Positions 28,215 to 36,763 of a stretch of DNA of 64,000 bases are shown here, in pieces. The stretch's first letter is position 1. Every line of letters begins with the position of its first letter. The translations under genes and the position numbers were made by a program. This DNA comes from Candidatus Bathyarchaeota archaeon (lineage in GTDB: Archaea > Thermoproteota > Bathyarchaeia > Bathyarchaeales > Bathycorpusculaceae): positions 99,446 to 163,445 of the forward strand of contig JAOZHU010000035.1 in the NCBI GenBank assembly GCA_026014705.1, read 5' to 3'. The notes under the pieces were generated by a model. It was given only the letters and a program-made list of their open reading frames with translations. It made no database searches and was not told the origin of the DNA.

Positions 28215-29018
28215 TTATCTGATTAATCTCTTTTTCATCAGGTTTATGCTCAACACGAAGAAGACAAAAGTGGCAGCCATTATCCAAACTAAGCCAAGCA
28301 GCATAGATGCTTCGACATTGCCGAGAATCAACCCCCTACTCAAATTAACCACGTGAGTTAGCGGCAGAAAAACCTGAGCCGCCGTCTGCACGAACGAAGG
28401 TAATGTTGAAAGCGGAAAGAAAGTGCCGCTTAACAGGAACATAGGCGTCACAAACAAGAACGCGGGGTAATTGAAAAAGTCAATGTTTGGCGCAATTGCC
28501 GTGAAGCACATTGCGATGGAGCTGAATAGCAAACCACCCAAAAACGCAAGCAGAGGCACCAACAGAAACAGCGGGCTGGAGACCAAACCGAAAGCCGCTA
28601 TCACAGCCAAAACCGTAGTGGAGTTTATAGCTGCGCGGGTGGCTCCCCAAACGAGCTCGCCAGCAATCACTTCTTCAACGCTGACAGGTGTGGCAATGAT
28701 GGCGTCAAAGGTTTTCTGGAAGTACATGCGCACAAAAGACGCGTAAGTGCACTCAAAAAATGAGCCGTACATTATTGATATGGCGACCAGCGCAGGTGCA
28801 ATGAAATTCACGTAAGGCATGCCTTCTATTGGTTGAACGAAACCGCCCAAGCCCAAACCTAAGGCTAATAGGTACAAAATCGGTTCTATGAGCGAAGGGA
28901 AAAAGTTGACCCGTATGGTTTTCATGAAGACATCCAGATTTCTTCGCCAAACGTTCCAAACTCTGTAAGTGAGCCTAGGCACTGCAAAACGGGTAGGTGA
29001 ATCAGTTATTTTGGTCAA
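28215..29018 (-). CDS. ABC-2 type transporter permease
   Basis: 267-aa ORF; FFPSLIEPILYLLALGLGLGGFV, FDAIIATPVSVEEVIAGELVWGATRA. Confidence 0.9.
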   Translation of the reverse strand: MTKITDSPTRFAVPRLTYRVWNVWRRNLDVFMKTIRVNFFPSLIEPILYLLALGLGLGGFVQPIEGMPYVNFIAPALVAISIMYGSFFECTYASFVRMYFQKTFDAIIATPVSVEEVIAGELVWGATRAAINSTTVLAVIAAFGLVSSPLFLLVPLLAFLGGLLFSSIAMCFTAIAPNIDFFNYPAFLFVTPMFLLSGTFFPLSTLPSFVQTAAQVFLPLTHVVNLSRGLILGNVEASMLLGLVWIMAATFVFFVLSINLMKKRLIR

Positions 29019-29938
29019 TCTCTAAGTCCCTTTCCAGTCAGTTTAAGAAAAACGTCTTCCAAATTGGCGTTCCGTATTGTTACGTTCTTACTTGGGAACT
29101 TGGCGAGGAAGTTTTCGAAGACACCATGTGGCTGATCTGTAAACACGTGAACACGGTCGCCGAATACTTCAAAGCGAGCAGACGGGAACTCTTTTTTCAG
29201 GGCGCGCAGCAGGTTTTCATCGTTGTCCATTTCCAGCACATCTTCTCCGACGTGCCGCTTAACGAGCTCCACTGGTGCACCCTGCTCGATGATTCTGCTA
29301 TTGTCCATAATTAGGAGCCTGTCGCAAAGCGAAGCAGCTTCATCCATATAGTGCGTTGTCAAAATTATCGTCACTCCACGTCTCCGCAAAGCGCGCACGC
29401 CTTCCCAAACTGTGCGCCGTGCTTGCGGGTCCAATCCCGTTGTGGGCTCGTCCAAAAGCAGAATCTGAGGCTCGTTAATCAAAGCCCTCGCCAAAATCAG
29501 ACGTCGCTTCATGCCTGTAGACAGTTCGGAAATAACCACATCTCGTTTCTCTTCAAGCTGAAAAAACCTCAATAGTTCTACTGCACGTTTTTCAGCCTCG
29601 GCTTTCTGTATATCAAAGTAACGGGCATAGACTAGAAGATTCTTTACAACGGTGAAGTCAGGGTCAAGATTGTCCTCTTGTGGGGCTACGCCTATTATGC
29701 GTTTTATTTCGCGTGCTTGTGCCGTGACGCTCATACCACCCACGGCTAACTCTCCCTCGGTTAAGGGCAAAAAACAGTAAATCATCCGCACGGTGGTGGT
29801 TTTCCCAGCGCCGTTTGGACCCAAAAAGCCTACACACTCACCTTTGTTAACTTCAAAGTCTATTCTGTTCACTGCCGTGAAGTTACCAAACTTCTTCGTT
29901 AACCCGCGAGCCTTAATGAGTACTTCTGAAGAGAACAT
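29015..29938 (-). CDS. ABC transporter ATP-binding protein
   Basis: MFSSEVLIKARGLTKKFGNF start; GPNGAGKTTTVRM, LSTGMKRRLILARAL, LLLDEPTTGLD; ORF-track start 30070 adds a non-homologous leader. Confidence 0.93.
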   Translation of the reverse strand: MFSSEVLIKARGLTKKFGNFTAVNRIDFEVNKGECVGFLGPNGAGKTTTVRMIYCFLPLTEGELAVGGMSVTAQAREIKRIIGVAPQEDNLDPDFTVVKNLLVYARYFDIQKAEAEKRAVELLRFFQLEEKRDVVISELSTGMKRRLILARALINEPQILLLDEPTTGLDPQARRTVWEGVRALRRRGVTIILTTHYMDEAASLCDRLLIMDNSRIIEQGAPVELVKRHVGEDVLEMDNDENLLRALKKEFPSARFEVFGDRVHVFTDQPHGVFENFLAKFPSKNVTIRNANLEDVFLKLTGKGLRD

Positions 29939-30085
29939 ACCTCTTCCTTCGCTAATCACTGCGCGTGGCTGCTTAAAAACTGCTGCTATGCTCCAAAGAA
30001 GTCCAGCGACGGCGACGACAGTCTTTTTATGTTCACCCATCATTGTTTGAGACGGGAAGCAAGTGAACAACAGGATGCAGGGAAA

Positions 30086-31290
30086 ATGATAGACGATGTG
30101 TCAAGATTCTACTCAAAGAATGTAATGAACATTAAGCGCTCCGCCATCCGAGACCTGCTGAAAATCACTCGCCAACCTGTATGATTTCGTTTGGTGGTGG
30201 CCTTCCGTCGCCAGAAACCTTCCCAATCAAAGAAATCGAGGAGATTGCGTGCCAAATGCTGCGGGAAAAGGGCACAGTGGCACTGCAATATGGACCCACG
30301 GAAGGAGAACCTGAATTGCGGGAGGAAATAACAAAATGGATGAGGCGAGAGAAAGCCGCTGTCAAACCTGAAAACATACTCGTGACCTCGGGTTCACAGC
30401 AAGGGCTAGACATAATTTCCAAAATTTTTCTGGACCCAGATGATATCATAATAGTGGAGTTGCCTTCTTACATGGGCGGTTTGCAGGCGTTCAGTGCTTA
30501 CAGGGCGAAACTGGTGGGCGTTCCTCAAGATAACGATGGCATTCGAACTGACCTGCTTGAAAAGGCGTTAGCTAAATTGGCGAGGCGTCACAGGAAGCCC
30601 AAATTCATCTATGTGGTTCCCGACTTCCAGAATCCCTCAGGCGTAACACTGACGCTTGAAAGGCGAAAGCGCTTGCTGGAGTTGGCTCATGAATATGAGG
30701 TGCCGATAATCGAAGATAGTCCTTACCGTGATCTGCGCTTCGCAGGCAACTTTGTTCCCATGATTTGCAGTTTGGACAATGAAAACCACGTAATAGCGTT
30801 AGGCACGTTTTCCAAGCTGCTCTGCCCGGGCTTGAGGTTGGCATGGATAGCGGCGCCGACAGACTGGATGGAAAGGATGGTCGCTGCAAAACAAAGCATG
30901 GACTTATCATCACCGATTTTCACTCAGCTCATAGTTGCAGAATACCTGAAACGTGGCTTGCTGCCGCAGCAGGTGGACAATATCCGCAAGTTGTACGCCA
31001 AAAAACGTGAAGCGATGATTAAAGCCCTGCAGCGTTACATGCCAAGAGAAGTAACGTGGACTGAACCTGAGGGCGGCTTATTCTTATGGGTTAAACTGCC
31101 CAATCAAATGGACACGAACGCGCTGTTTCCGAAAGCTGTTGAAAGCAAAGTAGCCTACGTGATAGTCTCTGCTTTCCACTTCAACGGCAAAGGGCAAAAT
31201 ACGATGCGACTGAACTTTTCGTACCCATCAGAGGCGCAAATCGAAGAAGGAATCAGACGGTTGGCTAATGTGATTCGTGAAAACATGTAG
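30086..31290 (+). pseudogene. PLP-dependent aminotransferase (LysN/2-aminoadipate type) with apparent 1-nt frameshift near 30176-30181
   Basis: Frame from 30086 reads MIDDVSRFYSKNVMNIKRSAIRDLLKITRQP then VstopF; frame from 30181 continues MISFGGGLPSPETFPIKEI to the end. Restoring one base (cct-GAT-atg) fuses them into the canonical N-terminus. Confidence 0.8.
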
Positions 31291-31468
31291 CAATGTCTGG
31301 GCACGTAGCCGCGTTTGCAGTTAGGGCAGATTGCTTCTTTCTCATTCGGGAAATTTTCACAGGCGGCGCTGCAAGTGGGCATTTCGTTTGCCGCTCACTT
31401 GTTTACCAGAAAAACCATACTCGCCCGAATATGCGGAAAAATGCGTGAACCCGCTAAAAGCCATTTTA

Positions 31469-34417
31469 CTATCTGAATCTTCTGCTGAGCGCTTTGCGTT
31501 CGGCTTCCAGAACCAACTCATAAAACCTGTCCGTAAGCTTCGCTTCTTTCTCCAGAACGCTTGCGATGTCTGATGATTGAACTTTCCTAGCGCTTAAGGC
31601 TACTGCCGCGGTTTTTCCATATTTTGCGATTAACTGTGCACTCTGCACTGCATGCGCCTGCAGTTTCTCTTCGCTCTTAACCAGTTTCTGCCCCCTCTTG
31701 TCAATCAGCGACAGCGCAGTTTCCTCCTCCACCTTCAATAGCCCTATCTCCTGTGAACCGCATCTGGGGCATTTGGGCTGCGCAGGCAAGTCTTTAACAC
31801 GAATCATCTCCAAGTAGTCCCAACAACGCGTGCACACGAACGTGCCCGTTTCATTCAGCAAACGCGCCTTGGCGGATTCAACCAGCACCGCGCGCAGACG
31901 TTCGGGCGGAACAAGGTCTGTTTTCATGCTTACGCGTTCAATGCCTACTCGAGCTATAGGTGTTGCGCTATCGCCGCTGTCTACTATCTGCAATCGGATG
32001 CCGCCATGGCGAATTTGACTTAAAACGTGAACAAGCCCTTCTGCATCGAGGTCTTTTGTGAATACCTCTTTTAAGCCTTCTTCGTAAATGGGCGTTTCCT
32101 CAAAACTGGTAATGAGTTTCTGCAGGCTTACATTGCTGAAGTCAGCCCATTTCTTCAAGGCGCCGAAACGCCGCGCTACATGAATCACTCGCCTCTTGAA
32201 TAAGCCTGTCTTCACAGTTGACTTTGTTAAAGTATCCTTGACAGCGTCTGCAGACATTGCACATAATTCCTCGAATATTTCGAGCAAGCGGGCAGAGTTG
32301 GCTGCGCCTAAGGTTTGCACAAAAATACGGTACGGGTCATGCTGCACCACGATGCCGTGCCCAAGCTTATCCGAGAGAATTTGCCCAAGCAACTGAGCTA
32401 AGGCACGGTTCGTAAGGGAACCGAAGTTAGCGTGAACTATGACAAAGTCTTCCCAGTCTTCCATGACTATTCGCTGCGGCGTAGGCACCGCTATGCCCGC
32501 TTGCACTTGCTCAAGCGTCTCTGCCAGAGCACGCTGAATTGTATCTGCGTCAGCCGGGTACTGCTCGCTGAGGAAGGCGGCGATTTCTTTGGGCGAAAGC
32601 CCGCTGCTCATTTTCGCCTCTACAACGCCGCGTATCGAAGCTACTTCTTGAGCCACTTCGAAGGGCACAGGGATTTCTTCGCCTATCCAGCTGGGTATGG
32701 CTCCAGTCGGGTCGTCAACAGCGCGCACGTACACTTTATCGTCAGTAGTATGCACTATTTGCCATGGGCTGCCGCGGATGATGAATTTTGTGCCCGCCTT
32801 GCCGTATTCAGCCATGAACGCCTCGTCCAGAACACCGATTGAGGTGTCGCTGGCGTCGTCAACCACGAGAAACTGTTTTTCTTCAGGAATCATGGACAAA
32901 TTGTCAAAATAGTATTCGAAAAGTGCGTTGGTTCGCTGCGGCTTGAGAACAACTTTGTCTTCGAAAGAAGCCCACGCCAAGCGCGGAAAACGCTGATGCA
33001 TGTACTTCAACACTTTTTCAACATCCGCCAGCGTCATCTCTAAGTACGGATACGCGTTCTGCGCAATCGCTAAAATCTCGCTGAACTCTAGCCGCTTGTT
33101 CTTAAGCAGCAACCCTGCAACTTGATGAGTTAAAGCGTCGTAAGGTTTATGCGGAACTGCGACTGGCTCCAACTCCTCTTTCAATGCTCTCCGCGCGATA
33201 ACCAATGCCTCCAACGTGTCGTCGGAATCCATGCCTATGATTACGCCCTCAGCTATACGCCCCACGCTGTGTCCTGCTCTGCCCACACGCTGAATTAGCC
33301 TTGTTACTTGCCGCGGGCTCATATACTGAATAACGAGGTCAATGCGACCCACATCGATGCCAAGTTCAAGGCTGCTGGTGGCAATGAGCCCTTTCAAATC
33401 GCCTTTTTTCAGCCCTGTTTCTGCGGCTATCCGCGAAGGCTTAGCCAAGGAGCCATGATGTATGGAAACTGGGAAATCCATGTCCCAAACCTTGAGGCGG
33501 CTGGCTAAAACCTCTGAAACTGAGCGAGTGTTCGTAAATAAGAGCACCGATTTGCGTTTGCTCATGTACTCGCGGATAACCCGCAGCCGTGCAGCCACCT
33601 CTGGATGCGTGTAAAGTCTTCCTGCCAGCTGTACATCTTCCTCAGTAGGCTGCGGTAAAATCACTTTCAACCGCACCATCTTGGCAACGGGCACGCGGAT
33701 GATCTCGACGCTGCGGCTGTTGCCGACGAGAAACTGCGCCACTTTATCAGGGCTGCCTATTGTTGCGGATAAACCTATCATTTGGAAGTTTCTGCCAACA
33801 AGAGCCCTAACTCGCTCCAACGCCAAGGCAAGCTGGCTTCCGCGCTTGCTGTCCGCCAACTCGTGCACTTCGTCGATCACCACCCAGCGGAGACTCTGCA
33901 GGTGCTGCCGCAGCAGCCAACCCGAAAGTATAGCCTGCAACGTTTCAGGTGTAGTTATCAAAATGTCTGGCGGACTCCGCGATTGCCTCGTGCGTTCTTT
34001 GGTGTCTGTGTCACCGTGCCTAACCGCGAGCTTTATGTCTAAATTGTTACACCACCATTCTAACCGCTCAAGCATGTCCCTGTTCAACGCTCGCAACGGC
34101 GTAATATACAACACTTTAATGCCGGGTGCCTGCGGCTGCTGAAGCAGCATGCTGAGCACGGGAAGAAACGCGGCTTCGGTTTTGCCTGTCGCCGTGGGCG
34201 AGATTAACAGGACGTTTTTGCCTTCTAGAATTCTGGGAATCGTTTTCTCCTGAGGCTCAGTGGGTTTAGGAAATCCCTTCTGCTCAACGAGCCTTCGCAC
34301 TGGCTTAACAAGCAATTCAAAAACGTTACTCGGCGCTTCTTGCACTCTTAAGTAACCCTCAGCGGCGACAACATTAGCTGAGAACCTGCTGTAAAAACAT
34401 TTTGGCACAATTTCCAT
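31469..34417 (-). CDS. Lhr-like DEAD/DEAH-box ATP-dependent helicase with C-terminal zinc-binding segment
   Basis: 982-aa ORF; ISPTATGKTEAAFLPVL, VIDEVHEL, GLSATIG, ATSSLELGIDVG, QRVGRAGHSVG; late CTRCWDYL...CPRCG. Confidence 0.92.
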   Translation of the reverse strand: MEIVPKCFYSRFSANVVAAEGYLRVQEAPSNVFELLVKPVRRLVEQKGFPKPTEPQEKTIPRILEGKNVLLISPTATGKTEAAFLPVLSMLLQQPQAPGIKVLYITPLRALNRDMLERLEWWCNNLDIKLAVRHGDTDTKERTRQSRSPPDILITTPETLQAILSGWLLRQHLQSLRWVVIDEVHELADSKRGSQLALALERVRALVGRNFQMIGLSATIGSPDKVAQFLVGNSRSVEIIRVPVAKMVRLKVILPQPTEEDVQLAGRLYTHPEVAARLRVIREYMSKRKSVLLFTNTRSVSEVLASRLKVWDMDFPVSIHHGSLAKPSRIAAETGLKKGDLKGLIATSSLELGIDVGRIDLVIQYMSPRQVTRLIQRVGRAGHSVGRIAEGVIIGMDSDDTLEALVIARRALKEELEPVAVPHKPYDALTHQVAGLLLKNKRLEFSEILAIAQNAYPYLEMTLADVEKVLKYMHQRFPRLAWASFEDKVVLKPQRTNALFEYYFDNLSMIPEEKQFLVVDDASDTSIGVLDEAFMAEYGKAGTKFIIRGSPWQIVHTTDDKVYVRAVDDPTGAIPSWIGEEIPVPFEVAQEVASIRGVVEAKMSSGLSPKEIAAFLSEQYPADADTIQRALAETLEQVQAGIAVPTPQRIVMEDWEDFVIVHANFGSLTNRALAQLLGQILSDKLGHGIVVQHDPYRIFVQTLGAANSARLLEIFEELCAMSADAVKDTLTKSTVKTGLFKRRVIHVARRFGALKKWADFSNVSLQKLITSFEETPIYEEGLKEVFTKDLDAEGLVHVLSQIRHGGIRLQIVDSGDSATPIARVGIERVSMKTDLVPPERLRAVLVESAKARLLNETGTFVCTRCWDYLEMIRVKDLPAQPKCPRCGSQEIGLLKVEEETALSLIDKRGQKLVKSEEKLQAHAVQSAQLIAKYGKTAAVALSARKVQSSDIASVLEKEAKLTDRFYELVLEAERKALSRRFR

Positions 34418-34531
34418 GATTCACTTAACTAGGCTCTGCGCTCGTACAATTTGCCTGCTCTGATTCTCTATGATGGAAATGTGCAATGGCTGATTCATGC
34501 AACAGAACCGTCTACTTATGCATAATTATGG

Positions 34532-34606
34532 TGGACTGGGCGGGATTCGAACCCGCGGCCTCCACGATGCCAACGTGGCGATCGTACCAGACTGATCTAC
34601 CAGCCC
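34532..34606 (-). tRNA. tRNA-Ala(GGC)
   Basis: Minus strand GGGCTGG...GATC..GATC, anticodon stem CCACG-TTGGCAT-CGTGG, T-arm GCGGG-TTCGAAT-CCCGC, acceptor CCAGTCC-A; followed by CCA at 34529-34531. Confidence 0.93.
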
Positions 34607-34735
34607 TCAGACACACTAAGCACAGATAAAAAACATTTAAGCATTATGTATCCTGCTCCCAGCAAGACATGGCTCGCGTAGTTATCTGCAAAAGCCTTTT
34701 AACAGGAACGCTCCCTCAGTTGATACGGGATAAAC

Positions 34736-36481
34736 ATGCTTAAGAAAACAAGTCAGCATTTGAGACATTCGCGATTCAAGCTTCGACATTTCGGCTTAGC
34801 CATACTCACTCTATCGCTATTTTTAGCTGCATTTGCTATTCTGGCTTTTCAACAATCGGCGAGGGCGCAAACTGACGAGGATTTGGCAGCAACCTACGCG
34901 CCAGTTCTTCACTTCACAAGCGGCGAGAAATTCTATCCAACCTCCGTCGACTACATCATCGAAAGCTCAGTTCTAAAGCAGCGCAACTCAGACGGAACTT
35001 CATCCATCATTGACTCTTCACCCCGCCTTAACACTCTGGGGACTCACACGTCAAGCAACCTGTTCCTCGACAACAAATTAGGCACGTTCGAAGCCATTGC
35101 GGCTGATTATGCTGCTGACGCGGCAAGCACAAGCTATTATGCGTACGTGAACGTTGCACGAAGCAGTTCACTCACAGTCATCCAGTACTGGCTCTTTTAC
35201 ATTTTCAATAACGGACCAATGAACGATCATCAAGGCGACATCGAAGTCATCCAAGTGTTCCTCGACGCTTCCGGAAACCCGCAGACGGTACTAGCCTCGC
35301 AGCATGGCGCAGGACAAAACGCGGCATGGAGCGATGTAGAGAAGTCAGACACGCACCCAGTTATCTACGTGGCGCAGGGCTCACACGCCAACTACTTCAG
35401 GTCGTATCAGGGCAAGATGGGCATAGAAAACGACATCGTGGGAAGCGACGGCAAAACAATATCCGCAAATCAACTCACACTTGTGCAGCTCAACAGTCAG
35501 AGCTGGCTGAATTTCAAGGGACGATGGGGCTACTGGGGCACAGACGCAGAAGTCGCGTTAGGCAGGGCGGGACCGCTCGGACCAAAATATAACCAAGACG
35601 GCGTCAGATGGTCACAGCCAAGCACGTATTTAGCTTCAACATTCCATGTGGACGGCGCCTACTTCATTCTCGCGTGGCTAGTAGCCAACTTCCTGCTGCT
35701 GCTCGCCATATACATCGTTGCACGCAGCGCTTGGAAAATCTACTGCATAGCTAAACTACAGAGAAAAGGTGGGCTGCTGGTGGGCAAGTTCCTAAAGGGA
35801 AGAGGAGGCATCGGATTGATAATTGGCATTGTCGCGATAGTGGTAACCGTTGCAGCTTTGTTTGTACCATGGTACAGTGTCACCGCGTCATCTGAAGCTG
35901 GACCACTGGCTCAGCAGGGTGGAGTTACTTTGGTGAATGTGGACGGGGTAAACGGCGTAACCGTCAATTTGTTCCTTGGAGCGGACAACGCGGATTCAAC
36001 CTCTGGCTACGTAAGCTTATTCTCGGCAATGCTGCCCTTCGCCATAATCATCGCCGCAGGCGTTATACTGTTGACGCTCGATGTAATCGGCGTTAGAAGC
36101 GGCAGAAAACTGGGACTAAAGCTCATAATCAGCATGGTCGGCACACTGTTGCCCGTTATTTTCATCATCGTTCTCATTTCGCAGCTTTCAGCGTTAGTGC
36201 CCTTCGCAGCGGGACTTTTACCGGGGCAAACAGTGCCCAGCCAAGTTGAAAGCATGGTGCGCTCCATCTCGTCAAGCCCGATAGGAGGAACAACAAGTTC
36301 GCAGTTCCCTGTCGTCGGCGTAACCACGGTTAACTGGGGTTTAGGCATCGGAGCATACTTGCTCATTGTGGCTGCTGTGCTCAGAATAGTGGGCGGTTTC
36401 ATAATGTACACGGCGCCAGAACTGCAGAGAGAAACCCAACTGCCGCCAGCGCCTCCGCCACCTCCACCGCCACCAGCATGA
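34736..36481 (+). CDS. membrane protein with Vps62-like extracytoplasmic domain and proline-rich C-terminus
   Basis: 581-aa ORF; signal/TM, YAPVLHFTSGEKFYPTSVDYIIE, IQYWLFYIFNNGPMNDHQGDIEVIQVFLD, HPVIYVAQGSHANYF; four later TM segments; PPAPPPPPPPPA end. Confidence 0.75.
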   Translation: MLKKTSQHLRHSRFKLRHFGLAILTLSLFLAAFAILAFQQSARAQTDEDLAATYAPVLHFTSGEKFYPTSVDYIIESSVLKQRNSDGTSSIIDSSPRLNTLGTHTSSNLFLDNKLGTFEAIAADYAADAASTSYYAYVNVARSSSLTVIQYWLFYIFNNGPMNDHQGDIEVIQVFLDASGNPQTVLASQHGAGQNAAWSDVEKSDTHPVIYVAQGSHANYFRSYQGKMGIENDIVGSDGKTISANQLTLVQLNSQSWLNFKGRWGYWGTDAEVALGRAGPLGPKYNQDGVRWSQPSTYLASTFHVDGAYFILAWLVANFLLLLAIYIVARSAWKIYCIAKLQRKGGLLVGKFLKGRGGIGLIIGIVAIVVTVAALFVPWYSVTASSEAGPLAQQGGVTLVNVDGVNGVTVNLFLGADNADSTSGYVSLFSAMLPFAIIIAAGVILLTLDVIGVRSGRKLGLKLIISMVGTLLPVIFIIVLISQLSALVPFAAGLLPGQTVPSQVESMVRSISSSPIGGTTSSQFPVVGVTTVNWGLGIGAYLLIVAAVLRIVGGFIMYTAPELQRETQLPPAPPPPPPPPA

Positions 36482-36763
36482 GAGACCCAGAAGCAAAGCC
36501 AAAAGTTTTCCCACTTTTTTCCTTTCTTTTTGCAAAACAGCACATGAAGGGGTATACTCCATGATTTGGATGGTCAATAACCTTGCTATGAATTGACTAG
36601 TCTCTTCCGAAGCGAGACAGCCAATAGTTGAGTAAAGGAACAGATTCCAAGATGCCATTGAAACTTTAGAGATTCATTACCGAGGACAACTGCCCCGACA
36701 AAACACTGAGTTAACAGAGTCCCAAAAAATAAAAGGGGGAAGTTGAGAGTTTTCTAGACCTGT

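Noticed and set aside
36728-36760. AAAATAAAAGGGGGAAGTTGAGAGTTTTCT as a further copy of the G-run element
   Set aside because: Has the A-tract + GGGGG but lacks the CTATAG core; too weak to count without a motif model.
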